42,355 nucleotides of DNA from Gammaproteobacteria bacterium (GCA_003353785.1 PIVX01000014.1:1-42355), one strand, 5' to 3'. Counted from the first letter of the stretch, positions 18,285 through 28,466 are shown. Notes: generated by a model not told the origin, from the sequence alone. Program-made: numbers and translations.

Positions 18285-20432
18285 ATGAATAATGAGCATA
18301 GAAAAAATCAAGATATACTAACTAATCTAATTAGTGGTATTTGGCATGTTCAAGATAATAGTAAGCTAGTTAAGAGTATAAATTTTTGGCATGATAAACT
18401 ATTCATAAATGTAAATACTATTAATGAAAATGCAAGCTTTATTATAAGTTTTCATCAAAATTATATTCATGATAAATCTAGCTCTGAAATCGGATATAGT
18501 GTATCTCATTTAAATGAAATAGTTTTTGTATTAGACATTGCTCCTATTGAAAAAGCTAAAATTGAACTTATCATTGTAGAATTTAACGACAAAATAAAAA
18601 TACGTGAAAAAATACTGCCGATATCTAATAATCATAACCTAATACGATACCATAAAAAAGTAAAAACTAACAACATCAAAGTAGCTTTGTCTGTAAATCC
18701 ACAAGCACTTAAAGAAAAATATATAATAGTTAACAAAATAGAGCAGATTAAACTAATAGATACGAAATGCTTTTATCTTCATCCTAATGAATCTGACAAT
18801 TTCCTATTTAAACCAAGAAAAGATATTGAGCCATATAAATTAACTATTCCTATGGAGTGGAATATAAACCCATTTTCTGATAGAAATTGGTGTTATCAAT
18901 TACAAGCATGGAGAATGATTGACAATCCATTAGAAGATTTTGAAAAAACATATGATTTATCTAAACTAAATTTTTGTTTTAAGATGATGGAGGAGTGGTG
19001 TAAATTTGCTATAGAAGAGAAAAAAACAGCTAAATTAATGTGGGATGAGATGGCTGCTGGAATCAGAGCTTTAAAGATATCTTTTATAATAGATAGAATT
19101 TCTATTATTGATAAAAGTAAAATAGATATTCAATATCTAAACATGCTCGTTAAGCTAGCAAATTTTCATATTGAAAAGATAAAATCCCAAGAGGTTATAA
19201 ATAATAATCACGGCCTTTTTCAAATGCATGGTCTATTATTACTATCCTTTTTATTAAAAAATTATGAAGTTCAAGAATATGCTTTAGAACAAATAAACAT
19301 TTTGATCAATAACCAATTTAATAAAGATGGATTCCACTCAGAAAATTCTGATGAATATCATTGGTTCATCAGGAGAATATTGAATAAAATGACATCATTT
19401 GGATTATATAAAAATAATCCATCAATGAACTCAATTATTGATAAATCAATAGAGTGCAATATATGGACTGTATTCCCAGATAATTCTAATCTAATGATCG
19501 GAGATAGTACATTCTGTTATCGAAAAATTAAATTACCTGATGAGATTGGGAATGATAATGTAGTAAAAACATTTCCAGATTCAGGATATTTATTTATACG
19601 TAGCGGATTCCAAGTGCCAGTAGAACAATCTTTTATGTTCTTTCTAAAAAGCTCATTTACAAATAAAACTCATCGACATTCTGATGATTTTAATATTTTG
19701 CTTTTTGAATATGGAACTAATATTCTTGTCGATGCCGGGAAATATTCTTATGACAGTTGTGATGAGAGAAGATATGCTGTTTCCACACGTGCGCATAATA
19801 CTGTAATGATAGATAATACAGATTATAATCGTTTAGATTTGTTCTATAAGTCAGCTTTAGAATACTGCAGAGATAAAAACGGCACATATGAGATTAAGAC
19901 TAGTATACACAGAGAAGAAATGTCAATAAAACATGAGCGTCTTATTATATATAGACCTAATAAATTTTTAATTGTGGTCGATAACTTATCTTCAAATAAA
20001 GTAAGAAGATATAATCAAATTTGGCACTTTAATGAAAAATTAGCTATCGCTGAATCGGAAGATAACTTTGTTACAGAGATTACTAAAGGGGTTTATATGA
20101 ATATTAAATCTACTTCTATGAAGCTAGATAATAAAAACAGATCTATTTTTAGTGATAAGACATCACAAGTGATTTTATGTAAAGGACAAAAAAAACCAGA
20201 GTTACAAGGATGGCGTTCTTTGACTTATAGAAATCTAATAGAAAACTATGCTCTACAAAATATAGTTAAAACAAAAAAAACTTTGCTCATAACAGAATTT
20301 ACATTTAGTGACAAACCACTCTCAAAAAATACCTTTGACTTTACTATCAATAGTGAACAACCAAATAAAAAATTAAGTATTTCTTCTAGTGAACTAGAGC
20401 TAGATACTAAGTTTGATATTTCTGATTTTTGA
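18285..20432 (+). CDS. Heparinase II/III-like protein
   Basis: This is a probable polysaccharide lyase or lyase-like chain-processing protein. I chose ATG 18285 (715 residues), which has TTGGA 8 bases upstream; a TTG at 18264 in the same frame is possible. The middle is an alpha-helical toroid (about 170-400, with WNINPFSDRNWCYQLQAWRM). The C-terminal beta-sandwich holds the signature HRHSDDFNILLFEYG (His463 and His465), then LVDAGKYSYD and the family-typical RYAVSTRAHNTVMIDN. There is no signal peptide, which is common for heparinase-like genes placed inside O-antigen or capsule clusters. It is last in the five-gene operon. Related proteins elsewhere sit beside GT4 transferases in exopolysaccharide loci, so a role in glycan assembly or trimming is favoured over nutrient use. 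Confidence 0.8.
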   Translation: MNNEHRKNQDILTNLISGIWHVQDNSKLVKSINFWHDKLFINVNTINENASFIISFHQNYIHDKSSSEIGYSVSHLNEIVFVLDIAPIEKAKIELIIVEFNDKIKIREKILPISNNHNLIRYHKKVKTNNIKVALSVNPQALKEKYIIVNKIEQIKLIDTKCFYLHPNESDNFLFKPRKDIEPYKLTIPMEWNINPFSDRNWCYQLQAWRMIDNPLEDFEKTYDLSKLNFCFKMMEEWCKFAIEEKKTAKLMWDEMAAGIRALKISFIIDRISIIDKSKIDIQYLNMLVKLANFHIEKIKSQEVINNNHGLFQMHGLLLLSFLLKNYEVQEYALEQINILINNQFNKDGFHSENSDEYHWFIRRILNKMTSFGLYKNNPSMNSIIDKSIECNIWTVFPDNSNLMIGDSTFCYRKIKLPDEIGNDNVVKTFPDSGYLFIRSGFQVPVEQSFMFFLKSSFTNKTHRHSDDFNILLFEYGTNILVDAGKYSYDSCDERRYAVSTRAHNTVMIDNTDYNRLDLFYKSALEYCRDKNGTYEIKTSIHREEMSIKHERLIIYRPNKFLIVVDNLSSNKVRRYNQIWHFNEKLAIAESEDNFVTEITKGVYMNIKSTSMKLDNKNRSIFSDKTSQVILCKGQKKPELQGWRSLTYRNLIENYALQNIVKTKKTLLITEFTFSDKPLSKNTFDFTINSEQPNKKLSISSSELELDTKFDISDF

Positions 20433-20987
20433 AGAATTGTTTCGTACTTAAAGATAATACATTAATTATTTAATAAGGGATAAGTCATGTCATAGAAATA
20501 TAATTAGAGTCACCGGAGCAATATTCCAAAGTAACCAATAAGTGTAATGGATTGAGGTTATGTTAAAAGTAAGAACTAGTAACTAGTTTTCTAAATACCT
20601 ATATAAATTTCCTAATTTGACCCGAAAGAAAAATTTTATTATATAAGTCTTAATAATGTTAAGTTATTCCTTGATGCAGGACATTTATCATATATTGATT
20701 CACAATATTTTGGCAGAATGATAACCCAGCAAGCCTGGGTTCCAGCTATTTTTAAGGATACTCATGTCAAGGAATAGGTTTTCTCCCCATAATTTTTTGT
20801 ATGGTTTTTCCTTGCTTTACAATAAAATCAAATACACCTATTAGTAAATATGACTAAAGCTATTATTGTCGTATCTTGATAAATCTACCATATCAACACC
20901 TTCACCATAATTTTCAAAAAATGTTACTACCTTAATTCTTTAAAATATTTTAAAAGAAACTCTTTTTCAGTTAGGTAGGCGAGGATT
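20433..20987. other. Gene-free stretch with a palindrome and a hairpin
   Basis: No gene is seen. A perfect 15-base palindrome, AACTAGT-A-ACTAGTT, lies at 20574-20588. A hairpin with AACCCAG (20723-20729) and CTGGGTT (20735-20741) around CAAGC is embedded in TTCTGCC/GGCAGAA-type flanks that recall rickettsial palindromic repeats. Confidence 0.45.
20723..20741. repeat. Short hairpin, palindromic-repeat style
   Basis: Seven perfect base pairs close a five-base loop. It lies 290 bases after the polysaccharide operon and 247 bases beyond the end of the minus-strand gene at 20988, so it could end transcripts from either side, but no T-tract follows. Confidence 0.4.
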
Positions 20988-21362
20988 TTAAGTTAATAAA
21001 GAAATATCATTTTTTTCTAATGCATTACTAATATTATCAGATAAATCATAAATGAAATTAATTAGATAGTCACTAAATTCATCGGCTGTAATATCTTCTT
21101 GAGCTTGAAATAGAATATATTCTTTTACAATATATTCTTTGATTGTGCTAGAGCTTTTTTTAGATCTATTAATAAAAAAGGCTGGAGGAAGAGCCGTAAC
21201 TATTTTATGAATTATATTTCGGAGCTCTATTTTAGTTACAGGCAAAGGTGTAATAAACTTACTTTTCTTGCTTCTAGAAAGAGGCTCTGAAAAATTTTTT
21301 TTACAAGTTATCTCTATATAGTAGACTAGCTCATCAACAATTTTTTCCCTTGTGATTTTCAT
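20988..21362 (-). CDS. Hypothetical helical protein, 124 aa
   Basis: The product is a soluble, mostly helical protein without signal peptide or membrane span. A basic central block (LSRSKKSKFITPLPVTKIEL) divides two amphipathic helical parts, and the C-terminal half is acidic (FQAQEDITADEFSDYLINFI). No family is recognised. It lies divergently from the giant repeat protein gene, with 338 bases between the two starts, so the pair could share a control region. It might be a partner or chaperone of that protein, but only position suggests this. The length and even composition suggest a real gene. Confidence 0.5.
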   Translation of the reverse strand: MKITREKIVDELVYYIEITCKKNFSEPLSRSKKSKFITPLPVTKIELRNIIHKIVTALPPAFFINRSKKSSSTIKEYIVKEYILFQAQEDITADEFSDYLINFIYDLSDNISNALEKNDISLLT

Positions 21363-21700
21363 TATTCAAAATTTTTCTAAGATAATTATATTTACCAATC
21401 AGAAATATATTAACTGAATTTATAGTAATTAGGTTAGTAAAATAATGATTTTTAAGAGTATTTTATAGAAATTGCCACAAAAGTCCTTAAATTAATCAAT
21501 TATTCAGAGAAACTTAAATACTAGAGGTATTAGCTGAATAAATTTATTGTCCTATTGAACATATACTATACTTAAAACACTATATTCATAAAAGAAATAT
21601 AACCAATTTACTATGTAATTATTTATTCTCATGTTATTTGCAAGTGATTAGTCTGATTTATAACTCGAGAATTAAAACAACTAATTTGGATAGATGATAG
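21363..21700. other. Divergent intergenic region upstream of the giant repeat gene
   Basis: No gene is seen. A weak promoter-like pair, TTGCAA (21638-21643) and TATAAC (21659-21664), has a 15-base spacer, shorter than normal, about 37 bases before the giant gene. No clear operator or hairpin is evident. Confidence 0.3.
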
Positions 21701-24700
21701 ATGGCAGTTGATATACAAATTGTTCTTCAAAATTTTATAGAAATATCAATCAATAAGTCACAACAGATAAAGGAAACAGAGAACGGTATTACGAATGAAT
21801 CTCAATTAATGCTACAGATTATTAATTACTATTACATTAATGATGATGAGGAAATTCCTGTTAATATATCTGCAAGGTTAGAATTTTTGGAAGAAGAATT
21901 CTTATCAAATGCTGAAAATATAATAGCAATTAGAAAAATTAACGATGAAACAAAAGAGGATTTAGAAATTGATAGAGCTATATCTAGATTTAATGGAAAA
22001 TATATAATTCAACAAGAAATATCTAAATTACAAAGTGGCCCCCAGAGATATAATGAAATAGTCTATGAAATATCTCATGATAATAATACATATAAACTAA
22101 CAAGAAAGAGTCTAGCATCACTAAATTTTCTAGCACATATTTATGACTATCCTCAAGATAGTTTAGTCTATTATAAAGATAATCAGTCTCTAAAAAATTT
22201 ATTAAGGAAGGATATTTTAGAGAGTATCCTAGAAGCGTTAAAAGATGAAGAAATTTGCAAAATAGAAAAAATTGAAGAGACTGATATTGAAATTCTTCAA
22301 TTAGAGGGAGTATTAAGTGAAGTTGTAGAGATAAAAGAGTCAATTGAATATCTAGAAAATTTTGAAAAAGATGATCAGGAATATGATAGCGAATATGATA
22401 AATGGAGTGAATGTTTAAGAAAAATAGAAAAAATTCAACAGTCTAATTATTCCAAATATTTATTATCTGAAAATGATAAACGTACTATTAATAAAACTAA
22501 AGAAAGACTTAAAAATAATCTAGCTTTAAAAAAAGAACTTAGATATGAAGCACATTCTGAGTTAGAAAAATTAGATATTTTCAAAATAACTCTAGAATTG
22601 TTTGAAGATGATAAGCAATATAACGCTACTTTAATAAAAGAGCTAGATCAAATCATATCTTCAGATTTAAACCCAAATGAAAAAACAAAATATGGCTTCA
22701 CCAGAAGAGAACTGACAGCTTTACGCTTATTAAGGGCATTAGACTCAGATATAGATAAAGAGCATGGATTAGCAGACTCATTAACAAATAAACAAAAACA
22801 ATTTCTAATTGAATTTATAGATAGCATTAAAGATAATCCACAACTAATAGATAAACTACAAGAAATCACCAATAACCCCACTAATAGAGAACAAATATTA
22901 GCAAATGAGATGTATGATATTGAAAAATCTATAAATAATCTAGGAAATATTGTTAATAAAAGAAAAATCTATCTAAAACTGATAGAGATTGATCAAAATG
23001 AAAATAACGAAGAACATGATAATGAATATGATAGATGGCGGGAACATCTATTAAAATTAGATGAAATTCATCAATTCAATCTTGATTATTCTAATGAATA
23101 TATCTTATCGAAAAATGAACGGCATGCTATTGATGAAATTAAAGAAAAATTAAATAAAAACCTAGCTTTAAAAAAAGAGCTTAGATATGAACCACATGAT
23201 ACATTAGAAGAATTAAATATTCTTAGCATAACTATAGATTTACTTGAAGATGATGATGAGTATAATAAATCTTTAATAAAAGAATTAGATAAAATAATAT
23301 CTTCGGATTTAGATCCTAATGAAAATGCAAAGTATGGCTTAACCAGAAGAGAATTGCTAACTATACGCTTATTAAGAGCATTGGCTCTTGAAGTAGATAA
23401 GTCTCATGAATTATCCGAATTATTAACGGATAACCAAAGACAATTCTTAATGGAATTTATTGGTGATTTAAAAACTAACAATGAATTATCTAGTAAATTA
23501 ACAAATATTGCTACCGATATAGATAGCAATGAAGAAGTATTAGCAAATGAAGTATATGATATTAAAAAATCTATAGATAATTTGCTAGAAACTCCTGATA
23601 TAAGAAATTTATATAAAGAGCTGATAGAACTTGAAAAAAGTGATAACTATAATAACTGGCTTAAACATTTAGTTTTGTTAGAAAAAATTCAGCAATCAGA
23701 ACATGGTAAATATTTATTATCTGAGAACGAACAAGATGCTATTAATAACATTAAGGAAAAATTTCAAAACAATAACCAATTAAAAAAAGAATTTAGGTTT
23801 CGTTCATATGATGATTTAGATGAATTAGGAGTGCGTAATATAGTTAAAGAATTATTAGAAGATGATAAAGAATACAATAGTTCTTTAATAGAAGAATTAG
23901 ACCAAATCATATCTTCAAAATTAAGCCCTTATCAAATAAAAAAATATGCACTAAATAGAAAAGAATTAGTATGTTTCCGTTTATTGAGAGCACTAGATCC
24001 TGCAATAGATAAAGAACATGAACTAGCAGACTCATTAACAAATGACCAAAAACAATATCTAATTGATTTTGTGGAATCTGCGATGAGCAAAAAAACTTCA
24101 ATAGAATCAATAAGAGAGTACATTGATAATTCAGAGGAGACTGAAAATGTTTTAAAAGATGAATTATATAAATTTAGAGAACCTTTGGAGCATCCAGAAC
24201 CAATTGTAAATATAAGAAGCCTATTTAAAGAATTAAAAAATCTTGATCCAAATGGCAACACTAACAAGACTAATGAATATAATAAATGGTGTAGCTACCT
24301 AACTAAAATAGAAGAAATTCAGCAATCTGGTTATAGTGAGTATTTGATATCTGAAAGTGAACAACAGTTTATTGATACAATCAAAGAAAAATTAAATAAT
24401 AATCTAGCTTTAAAAAAAGAGATTAGATATGAATCATCTGATAGATTAGAAGAATTAGGAGTTCTTAATATAGCTCGAGAACTACTTGAAGATAGTAAAG
24501 ATTATAATTCAAAACTATTAGAGGAACTAAACCAGGTAATAGCTTCTGCTTCATATGCAAATGAAAAAACAAAGTATGGACTGACTAAAAGTGAGCTCGT
24601 GTCTTTACGCATGTTAAGAGCATTAGCTCCAGATATAGATCAAGAGGGTGAATTAGCAGAAAAGCTAACAGGTCGCCAAAAGGCATTTTTAACTGTATTT

Positions 24701-27700
24701 GTAGATCAAACTAAATTTAATACTGAATTGTCAGACAAATTAAATAAAATCGTCAAAAATTCTGAGATAATTCAACAAATGCAAAAAGATGAAGTATATG
24801 ATTTAAAAAAATGCATAAATGAATTAGACCAACTTGCTGATATACGATCATCAATAATCGAGTTAGAAAATCTACAACAAGATGCCGAAGAATATGATAA
24901 TGAATATGATAGATGGAATGAACATTTAACTTTGATAGAAAAAATACAGGCCTCTGATCATGTCGATTATATGTTGTCTGAAAGTGAACAACGATTTATT
25001 GCCGGGGTTAAAGTAGACCTTAATAAAAACTTACAGTTAAAAAGAGAATTAAGAAATGAATCAGATGATTATTTAAGTGAACTCGAAGTTAAATATATAG
25101 CTATAGAACTACTTGAAGATGATAAAGAGTATTTTCGATCTTTAAAACAAGAGTTACAAAAAGTCATGGCTTCAAATACGTATGGCCAACAGGATGATGC
25201 ATATGGTTTTACTAAAAAAGAATTATTATTTATTAGATTAATAGGAGCCTTGAATGATAAATCAGGAGATGAATTTGTATCTTTACTAGATGAAGAACAT
25301 AAAAAATTTCTAGCTGAATACTTAGAAGATGTTATAGAAAATAAAATTCTCGATAGCAAACTGCAAAATATAGCTGATAACTCAGAACAGATGAATTCAA
25401 TGTTAAGAAATGAAAGGTATGATGTCACAAAAATGACAATCAATTTGCAAGATATTATTAAAATAAAAGAGTCCTTAAAATTTGTAAATACTTTTCAAGA
25501 AAGTAGTGAACAATTTAATACAGAGTTTGATAAATGGAAAGATTATTTAGTAAATCTACAGCGAATAAGAAGTTCTCCACATATTAACTACTTAAAAGAC
25601 TATAATGAAAAATTTATCAATCAAGCTGAAGATAATCTCAAAAATAATTTTAAGCTAATAAAAGAATTAAGAAGTAAATCTTCCGATGAACTAGAAGAAT
25701 ATGAAATTGGAGATATCACTGAAGAACTTTGTGAAATTAATGAACAATACAATAAATTTTTGGTACAACAATTAAAAAAAATAGTATCTTTGCCATCATC
25801 AGGGCAGGAAAAAACTGAATATGGTAAATTAAAAAGACAAGAATTATTGTATCTACGATTAATGAAAGCATTACAATTAGATGAAGATAATGTTGATGAT
25901 TTAGAAAATGCTTTAGACGACAATGATAAGCGTTTTTTAAATGATCTAACAAAAAAATTCCTAGAGCAACCAAGCTTTCTTAGCAGACTTAAAGAAACAT
26001 ACAGTAATTCAGAACTAATGAATAAAATGTCTATAAAAGAGAGGTATAATATTCAAGAAACAATGCTTGACTTAATTGAATTTAGAGAAAATGCTGGTAA
26101 TACTACTGTCCCAAATATAGAAAGCGATGACGATAGTATTATGCTACAAGATTTAAGGTTCATTCAGAATGAAGTTAAAGAAATAAGAAATGAATTGGAT
26201 GTGTTAAAAAATTATGACGAAGATGAATATGTAGATTATGATCAAGAAGCTAATATTGAGTATACAAAATGGTATCCAGCTTTAAAAAGGTTAGAGAAAA
26301 TAATGGGCTCTCAATATAAGAAATATGCCCTAAATGAAAATGATCAAATATTTATTAATGACTTTAAGAAAGAACTCAATAAAAATTTACGCTTGAAAAA
26401 AGAGTTGAGGTATGAATCAGGGCAATTTTTAAAAGATAATGATATTCATAATATAACTACAGAGTTATTAGCAGAAGATAGAAGTTATGAAGAATCTATA
26501 ATCTCCGAATTAGACCAAGTAATTGACTCAAAAAAATATGGTAATCAGAAATCAAAATATGGATTAACTAAAAAAGAGCTTTTATCTTTACAATTGATGA
26601 GAGCATTATCTGCCGATGTAGATAAACAAGGAAGTCTTGCTGATTTAATTAATACTAATGAGAAGTATAAAGAGTATTTAAATAATTTTTTAATAGATTC
26701 TATGGGGGATATGAAGCTCAATAAAAAATTACGAGCAATAACTAAGGACGGTAATTTAAAAGATACAATATTTGAGGAAGAACAATATAATATATTGAAA
26801 TCAGCTACTTTTTTGATGAAATTTACTTTTAAAACTCGTAGAGCAAAAAATTATAATAAAATTGCTGATAAATTGCTATTAAATCTGAAAAAAGCTGGAT
26901 ATCAAAAACAGAATTTGCCGATAGGAGCGGTACTTAAAAAATATCCTAAAAAAAATAAAATCACCTTAAAAGAATATGGGATATTGTCAGACATCGATGG
27001 GTTGAGTCTTCCGATTCCTGAAAAACTATATAAAGACAATATAGAATTAAAAAAAATATTTGGTAAAGCTAAACAAATTAAACCTGTTTTAAGTTATATG
27101 AAAGCAAATTTTCAAAGTAAAAAATTTACAGGGCATGGATTAATAGCAATGATAAACGATAAAAAGAGGAATGTTGTTCAGGGAAAAACAATGTCTTTTT
27201 TCGATAAGGTAAGATATTGTGTTAGCAGTAAATTCCATGCATCATTACTATATCGTAAAACACCTAAGGGCAAATTAACGGAAACTCATTTGTGTGATGA
27301 CGGTTTTGAACAAAATGATTACGATTTTAAGACCTATATGTATTCAGACCTATATAGAATAGATTTGACTAAACTTATTGGAAAAAAAGATAGACCAAAA
27401 CTTATTAAAGCATATGGACCGAACTGGGAAAAAAAAATATCTGAGATGTATTTGGCAATTCAAAGAGAAATTCATGATGGAGCCTTAGATAATGAAAAAT
27501 TTAATAGAGTAGTGCTTGCTGATGTCGTTAAAAGGGGAGTTAATTCTATCTTTAGTAGTACAAAACTTCGTAAAACAAATTTTGAACAAATACGTGAGAA
27601 TATGCTTGGCAATTTTTATAATACAGAATCTGGAGAATCTGGAGAAGTAGAAATGATATGTTCAGAGTTTGCTGCTAGGTGTATTATTGCCGGACTTGCA

Positions 27701-27913
27701 GAATTAGATAGGAAATTAAAAACTGATCTTCATGATAATCATAAAAAGATAGATATTAATCAAAATAAAGAACTTATAAAAATGCCAATAGGTAGACATG
27801 AAGATATACAACATATTACTCCGGAAAGGTTAATAAATATATTAAAAAGGAAAAAATGCTTAAGTAAAATTTTTATCTCGGAAGAGATTAGTAGTGTTAT
27901 TAAGAATAGGTAA
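21701..27913 (+). CDS. Giant seven-repeat protein with C-terminal permuted papain-like thiol domain; candidate effector or toxin
   Basis: The product has 2070 residues and no signal peptide or membrane span. Residues 1-226 are an N-terminal region whose second half is a degenerate partial repeat (YKLTRKSLASLNFLAHIYDY). Seven tandem repeats follow. Their conserved Trp residues are at 235, 446, 653, 863, 1072, 1279 and 1524, so the period is 207-211 with a 35-residue acidic insert before the last. Each repeat contains EYDxEYDxW, LLSENE, NLALKKELRYE, KELDQIISS, KYGLTRRELxxLRLLRAL and NEMYDIEKSI, and is almost wholly helical. Residues about 1705-2070 are a different, basic domain. KFHASLLYRK (His1846) and later EMICSEFAARCI (Cys1987), in His-then-Cys order, match circularly permuted papain-like enzymes (YiiX, LRAT, DUF830 type), which act as peptidases or acyltransferases. 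A large repeat stalk carrying a thiol enzyme suggests a translocated effector. The enzyme call is motif-based inference; the repeats are directly visible. Confidence 0.8.
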   Translation: MAVDIQIVLQNFIEISINKSQQIKETENGITNESQLMLQIINYYYINDDEEIPVNISARLEFLEEEFLSNAENIIAIRKINDETKEDLEIDRAISRFNGKYIIQQEISKLQSGPQRYNEIVYEISHDNNTYKLTRKSLASLNFLAHIYDYPQDSLVYYKDNQSLKNLLRKDILESILEALKDEEICKIEKIEETDIEILQLEGVLSEVVEIKESIEYLENFEKDDQEYDSEYDKWSECLRKIEKIQQSNYSKYLLSENDKRTINKTKERLKNNLALKKELRYEAHSELEKLDIFKITLELFEDDKQYNATLIKELDQIISSDLNPNEKTKYGFTRRELTALRLLRALDSDIDKEHGLADSLTNKQKQFLIEFIDSIKDNPQLIDKLQEITNNPTNREQILANEMYDIEKSINNLGNIVNKRKIYLKLIEIDQNENNEEHDNEYDRWREHLLKLDEIHQFNLDYSNEYILSKNERHAIDEIKEKLNKNLALKKELRYEPHDTLEELNILSITIDLLEDDDEYNKSLIKELDKIISSDLDPNENAKYGLTRRELLTIRLLRALALEVDKSHELSELLTDNQRQFLMEFIGDLKTNNELSSKLTNIATDIDSNEEVLANEVYDIKKSIDNLLETPDIRNLYKELIELEKSDNYNNWLKHLVLLEKIQQSEHGKYLLSENEQDAINNIKEKFQNNNQLKKEFRFRSYDDLDELGVRNIVKELLEDDKEYNSSLIEELDQIISSKLSPYQIKKYALNRKELVCFRLLRALDPAIDKEHELADSLTNDQKQYLIDFVESAMSKKTSIESIREYIDNSEETENVLKDELYKFREPLEHPEPIVNIRSLFKELKNLDPNGNTNKTNEYNKWCSYLTKIEEIQQSGYSEYLISESEQQFIDTIKEKLNNNLALKKEIRYESSDRLEELGVLNIARELLEDSKDYNSKLLEELNQVIASASYANEKTKYGLTKSELVSLRMLRALAPDIDQEGELAEKLTGRQKAFLTVFVDQTKFNTELSDKLNKIVKNSEIIQQMQKDEVYDLKKCINELDQLADIRSSIIELENLQQDAEEYDNEYDRWNEHLTLIEKIQASDHVDYMLSESEQRFIAGVKVDLNKNLQLKRELRNESDDYLSELEVKYIAIELLEDDKEYFRSLKQELQKVMASNTYGQQDDAYGFTKKELLFIRLIGALNDKSGDEFVSLLDEEHKKFLAEYLEDVIENKILDSKLQNIADNSEQMNSMLRNERYDVTKMTINLQDIIKIKESLKFVNTFQESSEQFNTEFDKWKDYLVNLQRIRSSPHINYLKDYNEKFINQAEDNLKNNFKLIKELRSKSSDELEEYEIGDITEELCEINEQYNKFLVQQLKKIVSLPSSGQEKTEYGKLKRQELLYLRLMKALQLDEDNVDDLENALDDNDKRFLNDLTKKFLEQPSFLSRLKETYSNSELMNKMSIKERYNIQETMLDLIEFRENAGNTTVPNIESDDDSIMLQDLRFIQNEVKEIRNELDVLKNYDEDEYVDYDQEANIEYTKWYPALKRLEKIMGSQYKKYALNENDQIFINDFKKELNKNLRLKKELRYESGQFLKDNDIHNITTELLAEDRSYEESIISELDQVIDSKKYGNQKSKYGLTKKELLSLQLMRALSADVDKQGSLADLINTNEKYKEYLNNFLIDSMGDMKLNKKLRAITKDGNLKDTIFEEEQYNILKSATFLMKFTFKTRRAKNYNKIADKLLLNLKKAGYQKQNLPIGAVLKKYPKKNKITLKEYGILSDIDGLSLPIPEKLYKDNIELKKIFGKAKQIKPVLSYMKANFQSKKFTGHGLIAMINDKKRNVVQGKTMSFFDKVRYCVSSKFHASLLYRKTPKGKLTETHLCDDGFEQNDYDFKTYMYSDLYRIDLTKLIGKKDRPKLIKAYGPNWEKKISEMYLAIQREIHDGALDNEKFNRVVLADVVKRGVNSIFSSTKLRKTNFEQIRENMLGNFYNTESGESGEVEMICSEFAARCIIAGLAELDRKLKTDLHDNHKKIDINQNKELIKMPIGRHEDIQHITPERLINILKRKKCLSKIFISEEISSVIKNR
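22379..26773 (+). repeat. Seven tandem about 630-bp coding repeats within the giant gene
   Basis: Repeat starts, judged by the conserved Trp codon, are near 22403, 23036, 23657, 24287, 24914, 25535 and 26270. Spacings are about 620-635 bases, except 735 before the last copy because of an acidic insert. The copies are clearly related in protein sequence but well diverged in DNA, so the duplications are old and the copies kept under selection. Confidence 0.9.
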
Positions 27914-27985
27914 TGGTAACAAGAATTGTTGGATAAATCTAACCGGATAGTAAAACTTAGCATGATGGATAATGGCTCTATTAAG

Positions 27986-28022
27986 ATTGAATTCTAATAT
28001 GTCGATAAATGACATATTCAAT
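27986..28022. terminator. Bulged hairpin downstream of the giant gene
   Basis: AATATGTC (27996-28003) pairs perfectly with GACATATT (28011-28018). Outer ATTG (27986-27989) can pair with CAAT (28019-28022) across a six-base bulge. It lies about 70 bases past the stop at 27913. No strong T-tract follows, so termination is tentative. Confidence 0.4.
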
Positions 28023-28035
28023 ATTTATTTGTGTT

Positions 28036-28260
28036 CACTGGTAAGTAGAGAGTATGCATTGGTGTTTGGATGTTCATTTAAATAATGATCGAGATAAAAA
28101 ATACGAAAAGAATGTTTCAGGGAATTTTGCTAAAACAAAAGAATTCTTATTAAATTTAGTAAAATCAATACTACTCGAAGGTAAAAAACATAGTTTGTGT
28201 TCTAATCTTAAAAAAATTGGTTGGGAACTAAATTATTTAGTTAAGCTTATATTTGCTTAA
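28036..28260 (+). pseudogene. ISAs1-family transposase, C-terminal relic
   Basis: Reading from 28036 gives HW-stop-VESMHWCLDVHLNND, which matches the ISAs1 (IS4-like, DDE) signature HWxIENSLHWxLDVxFxED with a TAA in place of one residue. The frame then continues to the natural end with NFAKTKEFLLNLVKSILLEG and KKIGWELNYLVKLIFA, matching the conserved ISAs1 tail (ALNLLKxE, then KRLKAGWDxxYLLxLL). The catalytic Glu of the DDE triad lies in the IEN part and survives as Glu, but nothing recognisable remains upstream. This is a dead remnant. Calling a gene from the ATG at 28054 would miss the homologous codons before it. Confidence 0.75.
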
Positions 28261-28466
28261 TATAAAAATTTTGTAAAGTGAATAAGTATATGGGATACCT
28301 GCATCTAAAAAATGGAAATTCTGTGATTTCATTTAGAATGTAAATAATTTTTAGGGGATGGCTATTGCCACAATCGTTAGATAGTTTCAATGTTTATAAA
28401 GTATATCTTCATTAAATTGGAAATTGATTACTCATGAAGACGCTATGCTCATATGTATTCTAACAG

